DNA from: Ignavibacteriota bacterium
GTDB lineage: Bacteria > Bacteroidota > Ignavibacteria > UBA10030 > SZUA-254
Direction of reading: 5' to 3'
DNA: 64,000 bases
Assembly: GCA_025358305.1 (NCBI GenBank)
Contig: JANYJZ010000003.1
Location: 186,001 to 250,000 of the forward strand
The translations under genes were made by a program, and so were the position numbers. Below the pieces are notes generated by a model. That model was not told where the DNA came from and made no database searches. It saw only the letters and a list, made by a program, of their open reading frames with translations. This document shows, piece after piece, positions 1-8,128 of this stretch. The first letter of the stretch is position 1; each line of letters opens with the position of its first letter.

Positions 1-708
1 CGGGGGTCGTTCACCGGAGCGATGACCGACAAGGCTGGGTATTTCAAGGCCGCGGACGGCGGCACGCTCTTTCTCGACGAGATCAGCGAGATGCCGATCC
101 ACCTCCAGGTGAAGCTCCTGCGTGCCATCGAGCAGAAGGAGATCACGCCGGTGGGCATGTCGACCCCGATCGCGATCGACGTCCGGTTCCTCGCCTCGAC
201 GAACCGGGACCTCCAGCAGGAGATCGCGCAGGGGCGGTTCCGGCAGGACCTGTACTACCGTCTCAATGTGGTGGAGGTCCATCTGCCCGCGCTCGAGGAC
301 CGCAAGGCCGATATCCCGCTCCTCGTCGAGCACTTCGTCGCGAAGTACAAGGCGGAGATGCGGAAGAACATCAAGGGAGTCAACAACGAGGTCATGCGGC
401 TCCTCATGCAGCATGAGTGGAAGGGGCAGATTCGCGAGCTGGAAAATATCATCGAACGGGCGGTCATCTTCTGCTCCGGGGACTTCATCTCCCTCGATGA
501 CCTGCCGGAATTTCTCCACGCGCAGTCCGGAGTGACGATATCCTCGGAGAAGGCGTCCCTGGAAACGGCGATGAACGACTTTGAACGGCAGTACATCACG
601 ATGATCCTCCGGAAGAACAACCACAACAAAGAGCAGGCGGCGCTCGATCTCGGGATCAGTCTGCCGACGCTCTACCGGCGCATCAAGGACCTCGCGGTCC
701 CGCAATAA
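1..708 (+). CDS. sigma54-dependent transcriptional activator (5' truncated)
   Basis: The reading frame is open from base 1, so the gene starts outside the window; 235 residues remain. They begin at the sigma54-contacting loop GSFTGA (usual form GAFTGA), followed by Walker [11 protein letters not shown], the STNRDL sensor region, the arginine-finger region [10 protein letters not shown] and the AAA+ lid. The last 45 residues form a Fis-type helix-turn-helix ([22 protein letters not shown]). It is an ATP-driven enhancer-binding protein that remodels sigma54 RNA polymerase. The missing N terminus would show whether it is a response regulator or has another sensor. Its position just before two sigma54-type promoters (929, 2370) makes them plausible targets, which is inference. 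Confidence 0.93.
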   Translation, partial: RGSFTGAMTDKAGYFKAADGGTLFLDEISEMPIHLQVKLLRAIEQKEITPVGMSTPIAIDVRFLASTNRDLQQEIAQGRFRQDLYYRLNVVEVHLPALEDRKADIPLLVEHFVAKYKAEMRKNIKGVNNEVMRLLMQHEWKGQIRELENIIERAVIFCSGDFISLDDLPEFLHAQSGVTISSEKASLETAMNDFERQYITMILRKNNHNKEQAALDLGISLPTLYRRIKDLAVPQ

Positions 709-782
709 CGGTCTGCCGCCTTTTCCCAGCGGCAACGAGAGCTGAAACGACGGCAATTCGCTCCGACTTCGGCGCTGGATTC

Positions 783-843
783 TCACATTTGTGACGGTCC
801 GGCGCCGCTCTTTTCAATCGTGACAGTGCCCTCCCCCCGTGAC
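783..843 (+). promoter_or_regulatory. possible enhancer (UAS) for the 929 promoter
   Basis: TCACA-TT-TGTGA inverted repeat at 783-794 and three copies of GTGAC (791, 820, 839). The distance to the promoter fits where sigma54 activators bind, but no known activator site is matched, so this is only a candidate. Confidence 0.3.
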
Positions 844-928
844 GAATTCTGCAACACGCCATCCTTCGAAATCCCTCCATTTCCCTCCGTTGCTCCGGCA
901 CGAATGGTCCATTCCCTCCCCGGCGACT

Positions 929-943
929 CGGCACAACAATTGC
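929..943 (+). promoter_or_regulatory. sigma54 (RpoN) promoter, -24/-12
   Basis: CGGCACA-N4-TTGC: GG and GC are 10 bases apart as required. Predicted start of transcription is near 955, leaving a short leader with AGGAGGG ahead of the ATG at 984. Confidence 0.75.
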
Positions 944-944
944 A

Positions 945-956
945 ACAGATATCTGT
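945..956. promoter_or_regulatory. palindromic operator candidate at the transcription start
   Basis: ACAGATATCTGT is a perfect 12-base palindrome, extended by TTGC (940-943) and GCAA (958-961) into a nearly symmetric 22-base site. Its centre lies 7.5 bases past the -12 C, the same distance as at 2387-2396 and 40008-40019. Confidence 0.5.
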
Positions 957-983
957 GGCAACATCCAGGAGGGTCACGCCGCC

Positions 984-1253
984 ATGAAAACACCCAGACT
1001 CCACGAAGACAGCGGTCATGGGCAGGTGCAGTCGTATCGTTGGTCGAGCGGACATCTCGTGAACCAACGGGCGCGGCTCCGCGTGCTCATCTATACCATG
1101 GAACACGACCTGAGCGTCCAGCCTCAGCCATGGCAACTCTTGTCGCTGAAGAAGATCCTCGGCGACATCGACCGGCGCATCACACAGCCGATTGCGCACG
1201 GATCACACGAGGGAGCGAGGAATGCATATGACGAAAGTTCGACGATCAGCTGA
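984..1253 (+). CDS. small hypothetical protein (89 aa)
   Basis: First gene after the sigma54 promoter at 929. The ATG has a strong AGGAGGG ribosome site 10 bases upstream. The 89-residue product is soluble, rich in His, Arg and Ser, with a hydrophobic stretch RVLIYTMEHDLS and an amphipathic WQLLSLKKILGDIDRR segment; I recognise no family. It overlaps the next gene by 26 bases, typical of a co-transcribed pair, and codon use resembles its neighbours. It could be a small regulator or partner of the receiver protein downstream; the function is unknown. Confidence 0.55.
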   Translation: MKTPRLHEDSGHGQVQSYRWSSGHLVNQRARLRVLIYTMEHDLSVQPQPWQLLSLKKILGDIDRRITQPIAHGSHEGARNAYDESSTIS

Positions 1254-1653
1254 CCAACGGCCGGTGCCGCCGTCCCGAGGGGAGGAGCGGCAGTCGATCG
1301 TACTCTACAGTCCGGATATGGACTACTGCATGAGCCTCAGGCTCTTGTTCCAGGACCGGTACAATATGATCACCACGACCGACGCAAGCATGGTGGTGAC
1401 CATCGTGAATGCGTTCCAGCCCGACCTCGTCATCATCGATGCGCTGCCGACCCTGCGAATGCGCCGCCGCGTGGAGCTCATGAAACGGAACAACGCCGGT
1501 TTACGGGTCATGATCTTCTGTACGCAGCGGATCTCCGACCAGGAGGTCCATGAATTCCTCCGTATCTCCGTCGATGCGGTGTTTTCCAAGCCCGTCGACC
1601 TTGTCGAGATCACGGACAGGATCCACGAGCTCGTCGAACCGGTAATCGCTTAA
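1228..1653 (+). CDS. degenerate stand-alone receiver (REC) domain protein
   Basis: A 141-residue protein with a CheY-like fold and no output domain. The phosphoacceptor position is kept (DLVIIDA) and so is the conserved lysine (FSKPVD), but the acidic metal-binding pair that normally follows beta strand 1 reads Ser-Pro (LYSPDMD), so Mg-dependent phosphorylation may be impaired. Start chosen at 1228: gggagcgagg lies 8 bases upstream, while the ATG at 1222 is too close. It has a close paralogue at 3853-4266 with the same YSPDxDxCxSxRLL signature. It probably acts by protein contact in a signalling pathway; partner unknown. Confidence 0.8.
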   Translation: MTKVRRSADQRPVPPSRGEERQSIVLYSPDMDYCMSLRLLFQDRYNMITTTDASMVVTIVNAFQPDLVIIDALPTLRMRRRVELMKRNNAGLRVMIFCTQRISDQEVHEFLRISVDAVFSKPVDLVEITDRIHELVEPVIA

Positions 1654-1701
1654 GGGTTTTGATCATTCCTGAGCTGGATTCACTCTCGAAGGAGAACAGC
1701 C

Positions 1702-2205
1702 ATGAAAACCATCCAAAAGATACTCATCCCCACCGATTTCTCAGCCTTTTCGCTCGCAGCCACGTCGTTCCTGACATCAATGCCGATGTTCGGAGATGCG
1801 GAGCTCTTCCTCCTCCACGTGATCGACGACCCCGTCGTCATGGCGCCCTATCCGAACGTCGACTATAACGCCGAGACGATCTTCCGCGACAGCGAAGAGC
1901 GCGCACGCAAGGAACTCGAGCTTTGTATCCGAGAGAATTTCACGGCCGCGCGGCGGGTCACGCCTGTCGTTCGGCGCGGGGACGCCGCGCGTGAGATCAT
2001 CGCCTGTGCCTCGGCACAGCACGTCGACCTTATCGTGATCGCGACCCACGGCCGCACCGGATTGGCGCACATGCTCCTCGGCAGCGTCGCTGAAAAGGTC
2101 GTTCGGTCCTCCCATGTTCCCGTCCTAACGATCAAGCCAGAGGAGGTCCTGGACGCCATTACGGCCCGCGAGGTGGGGGAAGAGCACGCCGAACCGGCCT
2201 CGTAA
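1702..2205 (+). CDS. universal stress protein, UspA family
   Basis: A 167-residue single-domain UspA protein. It starts with the typical KTIQKILIPTDFSAFS strand and ends with the ATP-binding motif THGRTGLAHMLLGS followed by VAEKVVRSSHVPVL. The family binds ATP and supports survival under stress or anaerobic energy limitation. GAAGGAG lies ahead of the ATG. It sits 48 bases after the receiver gene and is probably read from the sigma54 promoter at 929. A second UspA gene (29015-29512), also behind a sigma54-like promoter, keeps the same motif. Confidence 0.92.
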   Translation: MKTIQKILIPTDFSAFSLAATSFLTSMPMFGDAELFLLHVIDDPVVMAPYPNVDYNAETIFRDSEERARKELELCIRENFTAARRVTPVVRRGDAAREIIACASAQHVDLIVIATHGRTGLAHMLLGSVAEKVVRSSHVPVLTIKPEEVLDAITAREVGEEHAEPAS

Positions 2206-2222
2206 CACGACCCGCAAGGTCC

Positions 2223-2256
2223 CTCTTCCCAGGGTCGGGAAGAGAGGGGGTCTTTT
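2223..2256 (+). terminator. probable rho-independent terminator after uspA
   Basis: CTCTTCCC pairs with GGGAAGAG around the loop AGGGTC, followed by a G-rich spacer and TCTTTT. It lies 18 bases past the UspA stop codon. Confidence 0.5.
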
Positions 2257-2369
2257 CCGGACTTGAAAAAATGGCCGAGCCTTTTTATCAATACTGCAAA
2301 ATTGCCTGGAAATCCGACCGGATCATCCTCAATAAATGCCTGAAATCGCCTTTTTTCTGCTGACCCGAA

Positions 2370-2384
2370 TGGCATAGGGTTTGC
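2370..2384 (+). promoter_or_regulatory. sigma54 (RpoN) promoter of hemN
   Basis: TGGCATA-N4-TTGC, a near-consensus -24/-12 element. The predicted start is near 2396, 70 bases before hemN. The half-sites CCTA and TAGG (2387-2396) form an imperfect palindrome centred 7.5 bases past the -12 C. Confidence 0.8.
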
Positions 2385-2465
2385 CACCTAAATAGGAGCG
2401 GGCCGCACGGAGTGGCCCCTCGGAATCGGTAAAAAAGGACCCATTTCTAAGGAGCGGAGCAGGCA

Positions 2466-3845
2466 ATGCAGAACGGATTGATGGAATTGGTCACCAAATA
2501 TGACGTGAGCGGACCGCGGTACACGAGCTATCCCCCCGCCCCGGTGTTCTCGCCAGAGTTCGGACCGGCGGAAATGCGACAGGCGATCGCCCTCACCGAG
2601 CAGATCCCGGAGAGCGACGGCATCTCTCTCTACCTCCACATCCCCTTCTGCGACACCCTCTGTTACTTCTGCGGCTGCACGACGATCATCACGCGCAACC
2701 AGTCGCATCTCGCAGAGTACCTGCGCTACCTCAAGAAGGAGATCGACCTCCTCGCGCCCCTCATGCACGGGCGGCGGAAGGTCGTCCAGATGCACTGGGG
2801 CGGCGGAACGCCGACCTATCTCTCCCCCGCGCAGATCGAAGACCTCGGCACGTACCTCCGGAAGTCGTTCCGGTTCGATGAGAACGCCGAGATCAGCGTC
2901 GAGATCGACCCGCGCGACCTCACGTATCACCACCTCAAGGCGCTGCGAAAGGTCGGATTCAACCGGGTGAGCATCGGCGTTCAGGACTTCAACAGCAAGG
3001 TCCAGCACGCGATCAACAGGAGCCAGAGCGAGTTCCTCACGCGCGAGGTCATCGGCTGGGCCCGCGAGCTCGGATTCAAGAGCACGAACGTGGACCTCAT
3101 CTACGGTCTCCCGCTCCAGACGGCCGATTCATTCCGGCAGACGCTCGACAAGATCATCGACATCTCCCCGGAGCGCATCGCGGTGTACAACTTCGCATTC
3201 GTACCGTGGATCAAGAAGCAGCAGAAGCTCATCTCCCGCGAGGATCTTCCCTCGCCCGAGACGAAGATCGAGATCTTGGCGATGACGATCGACCGGCTGC
3301 TCGCCGCAGGATACGAATACATCGGCATGGATCATTTCGCGAAGCCCGACGACGAACTCGCCGTCGCGCAGAAGACGAAGTCGCTCAACCGAAATTTTCA
3401 GGGATATTCAACGAAGGCAGGCTCCGACCTCTACGGGCTCGGAATGTCATCCATCAGCCACTTCGGTCCGTTCTATGCGCAGAACGCCAAGACGCTGCCG
3501 GAGTACTACAAGGCGATCGACGCCGGGAGCTTCGCGACGCACGTCGGCTATCACATGACCTTTGACGACGAGGTGCGGAAGTTCGTCATCCTCAGACTCA
3601 TGTGCGATCTCGAGATCCGGTTCGCGGACATCGAGGAGATGTTCCACATAAACGTTCCGCACTACCTCGGAACGTCCCTCGCCGCGCTCCAGCCCCTCAT
3701 CACCGACGGCTTCATCGTGGCAACGGAGAGTTCGCTCGTCGTGACGATCCTCGGGCGGCGGTTCCTGCGCAACATCGCGATGTGTTTCGATGCCCACTTG
3801 CCCCAGGCAGCGGGGAAAACGCCGCTGTATTCCAAGACGGTGTAA
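2466..3845 (+). CDS. hemN: oxygen-independent coproporphyrinogen III oxidase
   Basis: Radical SAM enzyme that decarboxylates two propionates of coproporphyrinogen III to give protoporphyrinogen IX without oxygen, in the cytoplasm. At 459 residues it matches full-length HemN. The cluster motif is CDTLCYFCGC (CxxxCxxCxC), preceded by the HemN-typical YLHIPF; GGGTP and the conserved N-terminal substrate region YDVSGPRYTSYPPAP are present. GGAG lies upstream of the chosen ATG. A sigma54 promoter at 2370 suggests induction under anaerobic or redox stress. The gene fits the huge heme demand of the cytochromes encoded downstream. Confidence 0.95.
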   Translation: MQNGLMELVTKYDVSGPRYTSYPPAPVFSPEFGPAEMRQAIALTEQIPESDGISLYLHIPFCDTLCYFCGCTTIITRNQSHLAEYLRYLKKEIDLLAPLMHGRRKVVQMHWGGGTPTYLSPAQIEDLGTYLRKSFRFDENAEISVEIDPRDLTYHHLKALRKVGFNRVSIGVQDFNSKVQHAINRSQSEFLTREVIGWARELGFKSTNVDLIYGLPLQTADSFRQTLDKIIDISPERIAVYNFAFVPWIKKQQKLISREDLPSPETKIEILAMTIDRLLAAGYEYIGMDHFAKPDDELAVAQKTKSLNRNFQGYSTKAGSDLYGLGMSSISHFGPFYAQNAKTLPEYYKAIDAGSFATHVGYHMTFDDEVRKFVILRLMCDLEIRFADIEEMFHINVPHYLGTSLAALQPLITDGFIVATESSLVVTILGRRFLRNIAMCFDAHLPQAAGKTPLYSKTV

Positions 3846-3852
3846 GCTGGCC

Positions 3853-4266
3853 ATGAAATCAAAGCCGAAGAAGAAGACAAGAGCAGCAACGGAACCGAAA
3901 CTCCGGCCGACGGTCGTTTTCTACAGTCCCGACGTCGACTTTTGCGTCAGCATGCGGCTGCTCTATCAGGACCGGTACGACGTCGTGACCGTGAGCGATC
4001 CGGACTTGGTCTTGGACGCGGTCCGGGAGTTCCGTCCATCCCTCATGATCGTCGACAGCGCACCGACGAAGACGATGCAGAACCGATTTGAAGTGATCAA
4101 GCAGGAGAATCCGCGCATTCATATCATGTCGTTTTACGCGCCGCAGTTCAAATCCGGGATAAGCGCACGGAACAGTTTTCGCTGCGTCGACGCGGCATTC
4201 TCCAAGCCGATCGATCTGGCGGAAGTCACCAAAAGCATGAGCGAGATGATGGCCGATAGCGGGTAG
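3853..4266 (+). CDS. degenerate stand-alone receiver domain protein (paralogue)
   Basis: A 137-residue lone receiver with a basic N-terminal tail (KSKPKKKTRA). The central Asp is kept (SLMIVDS), as is the lysine (FSKPID), but the acidic pair is replaced by Ser-Pro (FYSPDVD) and the usual Thr/Ser switch residue is not evident (SFYAPQ). The ATG at 3853 is 7 bases after the hemN stop, so it is co-transcribed with hemN. It is clearly related to the protein at 1228-1653 and probably arose by duplication. Function is inferred to be protein-protein signalling, perhaps without phosphorylation. Confidence 0.8.
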   Translation: MKSKPKKKTRAATEPKLRPTVVFYSPDVDFCVSMRLLYQDRYDVVTVSDPDLVLDAVREFRPSLMIVDSAPTKTMQNRFEVIKQENPRIHIMSFYAPQFKSGISARNSFRCVDAAFSKPIDLAEVTKSMSEMMADSG

Positions 4267-4271
4267 AGACC

Positions 4272-5030
4272 ATGGCACAGGCCGCAACCAGAGGACGAGC
4301 TGCACTGATGATCGGGACCTCCGAACGATCGGAGATCAGGCGGTCGCTGCAGAAGAATATCTGGATAGGCCTGGCAGTCTCAGTCGTGCTGCACCTCATG
4401 GCGGTCGGCGGCTACTACGCCGGGGAGTATTTCAGCAGGGAGGAGGAGGCGCCGTTCGTCAGCGTCCGCATCATGAAGTACAGCGAACTCGGCCCCCCGC
4501 CGTCGATGATGAACACGGACGAGCTCCCGGTCGTCGCGGTATCGGTCGCCGCCGCGCGGCCTTCCGTCGGCATCCCCGTTCCCGTCCCCGATGTCGAAGT
4601 GAACCCCGAACAGACCATCGCCACCCAGCAGGAACTCTCGCAGGTCCCCAGCCCCGCCCTCCAGGACGGGTCGAAGGGGGAGAATGTGGTGGTGCAGCAG
4701 GAGCAACTGAAGATTGAGGATGAGCCGTCCCCCGACGCGTTCATCCCAGTGGAAAAACTTCCTGTGCCGGTGCGCCAAGTGCGGCCGGACTATCCCGACA
4801 TCGCCCGGAGGGCCGGCATCGAAGGAACGGTCTGGGTGAAGATCCTCGTGGACAAGGAGGGGAAGCCGAAGAAGGTGATCATCTTGAAGAGCGACTCCGA
4901 GATCTTCGACGAACCCGCCACGAAGGCCGCGATGCAGTGGGCCTTTACACCCGCCATCATGAACAGCGGTCCCGTCGCCGTCTGGGTGGCGATTCCGTTC
5001 CGGTTCCAGCTCAATAAGCCGATCCTCTGA
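4272..5030 (+). CDS. energy transducer TonB family protein
   Basis: 252 residues: a short cytoplasmic part, one membrane anchor (about residues 36-54, IWIGLAVSVVLHLMAVGGYY), a periplasmic Pro/Val/Glu-rich linker and a C-terminal TonB domain (YPDIARRAGIEGTVWVKILV, then EPATKAAMQWAFTPA). It couples proton-motive force to outer-membrane transport. No exbB or exbD lies nearby. It begins 5 bases after the receiver gene, so it may be part of the hemN operon and serve iron or heme uptake; that link is inference. An alternative start is the ATG at 4308. Confidence 0.88.
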   Translation: MAQAATRGRAALMIGTSERSEIRRSLQKNIWIGLAVSVVLHLMAVGGYYAGEYFSREEEAPFVSVRIMKYSELGPPPSMMNTDELPVVAVSVAAARPSVGIPVPVPDVEVNPEQTIATQQELSQVPSPALQDGSKGENVVVQQEQLKIEDEPSPDAFIPVEKLPVPVRQVRPDYPDIARRAGIEGTVWVKILVDKEGKPKKVIILKSDSEIFDEPATKAAMQWAFTPAIMNSGPVAVWVAIPFRFQLNKPIL

Positions 5031-5068
5031 CCGCAGTTTCCCATCTCCGTCCGAATTCCCTGCCGACC

Positions 5069-5100
5069 AAAATGTCTCATTTTTGAGACTTTTTGTTTTT
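5069..5100 (+). terminator. rho-independent terminator after tonB
   Basis: GTCTCA (5074-5079), a TTTT loop, TGAGAC (5084-5089), then a T-rich run to about 5100. Upstream A residues can extend the stem. Confidence 0.7.
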
Positions 5101-5189
5101 CAACTTCTTGATTTTGAGAATTATCCATCGGTATACGCCGAATCCGCGCGATTTTTACGCCGGATCTTCGGCATACACTTTGAGTCTTA

Positions 5190-5219
5190 TTGGACAGAAT
5201 GAAAATTCTCGTATATTTG
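5190..5219 (+). promoter_or_regulatory. Bacteroidota-type vegetative promoter
   Basis: TTG (5190-5192), 19-base spacer, TATATTTG (5212-5219): a full match to TTG-N19-TAnnTTTG used by the primary sigma factor of Bacteroidota. It lies about 65 bases before the first cytochrome gene and probably drives the cytochrome operon. Confidence 0.75.
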
Positions 5220-5285
5220 CTCGTTCGAACATCAAAGGGCTTTTCAGCCTCGCACCAACACCACAATAATGTAAAGGTAGAACCT

Positions 5286-5837
5286 ATGAAGAACATCCGT
5301 TTCGTACTGGTCGCACTGATCTGTTCCACCATCCTGACCATGTTCGTTGCCGGTCAGGCGATGTCCGACAATAAGTACGTCGGCGTCAAGGCATGCGCGC
5401 CCTGCCATAAATCCGAAAAGGGCGGCAATCAGTTCGGCGTCTGGCAGAAAACAAAGCACGCGGACGCGTTCAACGTTCTGACGACACCGAAGGCCGCTGA
5501 AGTCGCAAAGGCGAAGGGTTTGAAGAAGCCCGCCTCGGAATCACCGGAGTGTCTCGAGTGCCACACCATCACCGGAGATGCCGCGAAGTTCGAGAAGACC
5601 TTCGATCCGAAGGACGGCGTACAGTGCGAGACCTGCCACGGCGCAGGTTCGGCGTTCAAATCGATGGCAACAATGAAGGATAAGGCGAAGGCGGTCGCAG
5701 CGGGTCTGGCAGAGTTCAAGGACGACGCAGCGATCGAAGCGAAGTGCGTGACATGCCACAACGAGAAGAGCCCGACACACAAGGCGTTCATCTTCAAGGA
5801 AATGTGGCCGAAGATCAAACATGCAAAGAAAGCATAA
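5286..5837 (+). CDS. periplasmic tetraheme cytochrome c (c554-like)
   Basis: 183 residues with a cleavable signal peptide (MKNIRFVLVALICSTIL, cleavage near GQAMS) and four CXXCH heme sites: CAPCH, CLECH, CETCH and CVTCH. The order and the GVKACAPCHKSEKGGNQFGVW start resemble cytochrome c554-type proteins. It likely carries electrons in the periplasm from the membrane quinol-oxidising modules encoded after it. AGGTAG precedes the ATG at 5286, downstream of the promoter at 5190. It is the first gene of the 5286-15626 operon, with only 95 bases to the next gene. Confidence 0.88.
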   Translation: MKNIRFVLVALICSTILTMFVAGQAMSDNKYVGVKACAPCHKSEKGGNQFGVWQKTKHADAFNVLTTPKAAEVAKAKGLKKPASESPECLECHTITGDAAKFEKTFDPKDGVQCETCHGAGSAFKSMATMKDKAKAVAAGLAEFKDDAAIEAKCVTCHNEKSPTHKAFIFKEMWPKIKHAKKA

Positions 5838-5932
5838 GGAGGCTGCTTATCGCCTCCGGCATCATCGTGCGGGAATCCGCCGGGTGACACTCCGGCGGAT
5901 TCCCTGAGCAGAAAGAACTCTACAGAAGGTAT

Positions 5933-8119
5933 ATGACACGAAATACGGTGATGGCATTTGGGTGGTTGTGCGCTTTGGTTCTAGCATGGCCACCCATTCT
6001 TTATGCCCAGACGAATGCCGACTGCCTTACCTGCCACAGCGACGCAACGCTGACGAAGGACCATGAGGGCAAGGCCATCTCGCTCTTCGTGGACGAGGCC
6101 GTCCTCGGGAAGTCGCCCCATAAGAAGCTCGTTTGCGTCGCCTGCCATACCGGCTTCAGCGCGGAGGATGTCCCGCACAAGAAAAACATCACGCCGGTCG
6201 CCTGCCTGACCTGCCACCAGACCGATCCCGCAAAGCACACGTTTCACCCCCAGCTGGCCCAGGCCATCATCGCCCACCAGGAGCCGGACGTCAACTGCAA
6301 GGACTGCCACGGGAAGCACGACATCGTCTCCCCGAAGGTGCCGGGCTCAAAGTTCTCTTCCGAACACCTTGCCGCAGCCTGCGGCGAGTGCCACGGGGAC
6401 GTCGTCGAGCTCTACGCTGCTAGCGCGCACGGGAAAGCGACGGCTGCCGGTGTGACCGGTGCCCCAAATTGCCTCACTTGCCACCGGAACGCCATCACCG
6501 GCGTTGACGGCGGCCAGGGCGAGCAGTCGCACAAGGTGACGCAGGAAAAGCTCTGCCTCTCGTGCCATCTCGACAATCCCGACGTGCGGTCCAGGACCTC
6601 TCCGACCGCCGGCTTCATCGCATCGTACGAACAGAGCGTCCACGGCTCCGCTCTCCTCAAGGGAAACGTCAAGGCGGCGAACTGCGTCGACTGCCACGGC
6701 AGCCACGAAATGAATAAGGCCTCGAGCGAGAGCGCAAAGATGAACAAGATGCACGTTGCGGAAACGTGCTCGAAATGTCACGCATCGGAGTTCGCGGAGT
6801 TCTCGCAGAGCATCCACGGCACCGCGCTCGCCAAGGGCAATCCTGATGCACCAGCCTGCACGAACTGCCACGGCGAACACAATATTCTCAGCCACACCGA
6901 TCCGCAGTCCCGGGTGGCAGCAAAGAACGTCTCCTCGCAGGTCTGCTCCCCGTGCCACAGTTCGGTCGCCCTCTCGGCGAAGTACGGTCTCGCGAACGAC
7001 CGGTTCAAGACATTTTCTGACAGCTACCACGGACTCGCGCTCCGCGGCGGGTCCCTCGAAGCGGCGAACTGCGCGAGCTGCCACGGTTCCCACAACATCA
7101 AGCCCTCCTCCGACTCCACCTCGTCGACCTACAAGGCGAATCTCGCGGTGACCTGCGGCAAGTGCCACCCCGGGGCGAACGCCCGGTTCGGCATGGGCGC
7201 GGTCCACGTTGCGATCGAAACGAAGGAAGAGCCAGCCCTGTATTGGATCGCAAATACGTACCTGATTCTCATCGTGGTCACCATCGGCATGATGCTGCTC
7301 CACAACCTTCTTGACTTCTATCGCAAATCGAAGACGGTTCTCATGACCCGGAGGGGATTGATCCCCCGCAAGATGCACGGCCACAGCCTGTATCTCCGCA
7401 TGACGCTCGGCGAACGATTGCAGCACGGCTCGCTGCTCATCAGCTTCATCGTTCTCGTCATCACCGGATTCATGCTGCGCTTCCCGGAGGTCTGGTGGGT
7501 GCGCGGCATACGTCAGGTCAACGACCAGGTCTTTGACGCCCGCAACATCATTCACCGCTGTGCCGCCGTCGCGATGCTTGCGGCGAGTTTCATCCATCTC
7601 TGGTACATCCTGTTCACCGTGCGCGGGAAGGAGCTTATCAGGGACCTTCTCCCGAAGCTCCAGGATGGACGCGATGCCCGCGACGTGTTCAAATATAACA
7701 TCGGCCTCTCGAAGACCAAGCCGAAGTTCGGACGGTTCAGTTATATCGAAAAGAGCGAGTATTGGGCCCTGGTGTGGGGAACGCTCGTTATGGCTGCCAC
7801 AGGCTTCGTGATGTGGTTCGACAACACCTTCATCGGCATCTTCACGAAGCTCGGCTACGACATCTCCCGCACCGTTCATTATTATGAGGCCTGGCTCGCA
7901 ACGCTCGCCATCATCGTCTGGCATTTCTACTTCGTCATGTTCAACCCCGACATCTATCCGATCAACCTCGCGTTCTGGAAAGGCACGATCAGCGAGGAAG
8001 AGATGGAGGACGAGCATCCGCTGGAGCTCGAAGAGCTCGGGAGAGCGGAGCTGGCGAAAGCAACCGCTGATCCCGCGAAGAACATCGCGCCGGGACCCTC
8101 CGATTCTCCCCCGAAATAG
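5933..8119 (+). CDS. CbcL-like fusion: 13-heme cytochrome c with C-terminal cytochrome b
   Basis: 728 residues. Signal peptide (to about YAQTNA), then a periplasmic region with 13 CXXCH sites (first CLTCH, last CGKCH), then from about residue 435 a membrane domain with about five helices and histidines (HNLLDFY, RLQHG, IHRCAAVAMLAASFIHLW, VHYYEAW, VWHFYFVMF) like the diheme b subunits of formate dehydrogenase or hydrogenase. The architecture matches Geobacter CbcL, an inner-membrane quinol oxidase feeding multiheme cytochromes. The C-terminal tail is cytoplasmic and acidic. AAGG lies 6 bases before the ATG. Role in quinol oxidation is inferred from architecture. Confidence 0.85.
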   Translation: MTRNTVMAFGWLCALVLAWPPILYAQTNADCLTCHSDATLTKDHEGKAISLFVDEAVLGKSPHKKLVCVACHTGFSAEDVPHKKNITPVACLTCHQTDPAKHTFHPQLAQAIIAHQEPDVNCKDCHGKHDIVSPKVPGSKFSSEHLAAACGECHGDVVELYAASAHGKATAAGVTGAPNCLTCHRNAITGVDGGQGEQSHKVTQEKLCLSCHLDNPDVRSRTSPTAGFIASYEQSVHGSALLKGNVKAANCVDCHGSHEMNKASSESAKMNKMHVAETCSKCHASEFAEFSQSIHGTALAKGNPDAPACTNCHGEHNILSHTDPQSRVAAKNVSSQVCSPCHSSVALSAKYGLANDRFKTFSDSYHGLALRGGSLEAANCASCHGSHNIKPSSDSTSSTYKANLAVTCGKCHPGANARFGMGAVHVAIETKEEPALYWIANTYLILIVVTIGMMLLHNLLDFYRKSKTVLMTRRGLIPRKMHGHSLYLRMTLGERLQHGSLLISFIVLVITGFMLRFPEVWWVRGIRQVNDQVFDARNIIHRCAAVAMLAASFIHLWYILFTVRGKELIRDLLPKLQDGRDARDVFKYNIGLSKTKPKFGRFSYIEKSEYWALVWGTLVMAATGFVMWFDNTFIGIFTKLGYDISRTVHYYEAWLATLAIIVWHFYFVMFNPDIYPINLAFWKGTISEEEMEDEHPLELEELGRAELAKATADPAKNIAPGPSDSPPK

Positions 8120-8128
8120 GATCCAGCC

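Larger units (their letters stand above)
709..983. other. intergenic upstream region with sigma54 promoter
   Basis: No convincing coding sequence. It holds a sigma54-type promoter (929-943), a palindrome behind it (945-956) and, 90-150 bases further upstream, three GTGAC repeats starting at 791, 820 and 839. Confidence 0.6.

Noticed and set aside
5169-5183. Sigma54-like CGGCATA-N4-TTGA before the first cytochrome
   Set aside because: GA replaces GC and a full Bacteroidota vegetative promoter (5190-5219) lies just downstream.
6347-8017. 556-codon open frame antisense to the 13-heme cytochrome
   Set aside because: Product is Arg/Val/Asp/Glu-rich low-complexity sequence typical of the antisense of GC-rich genes; no start signal or family.
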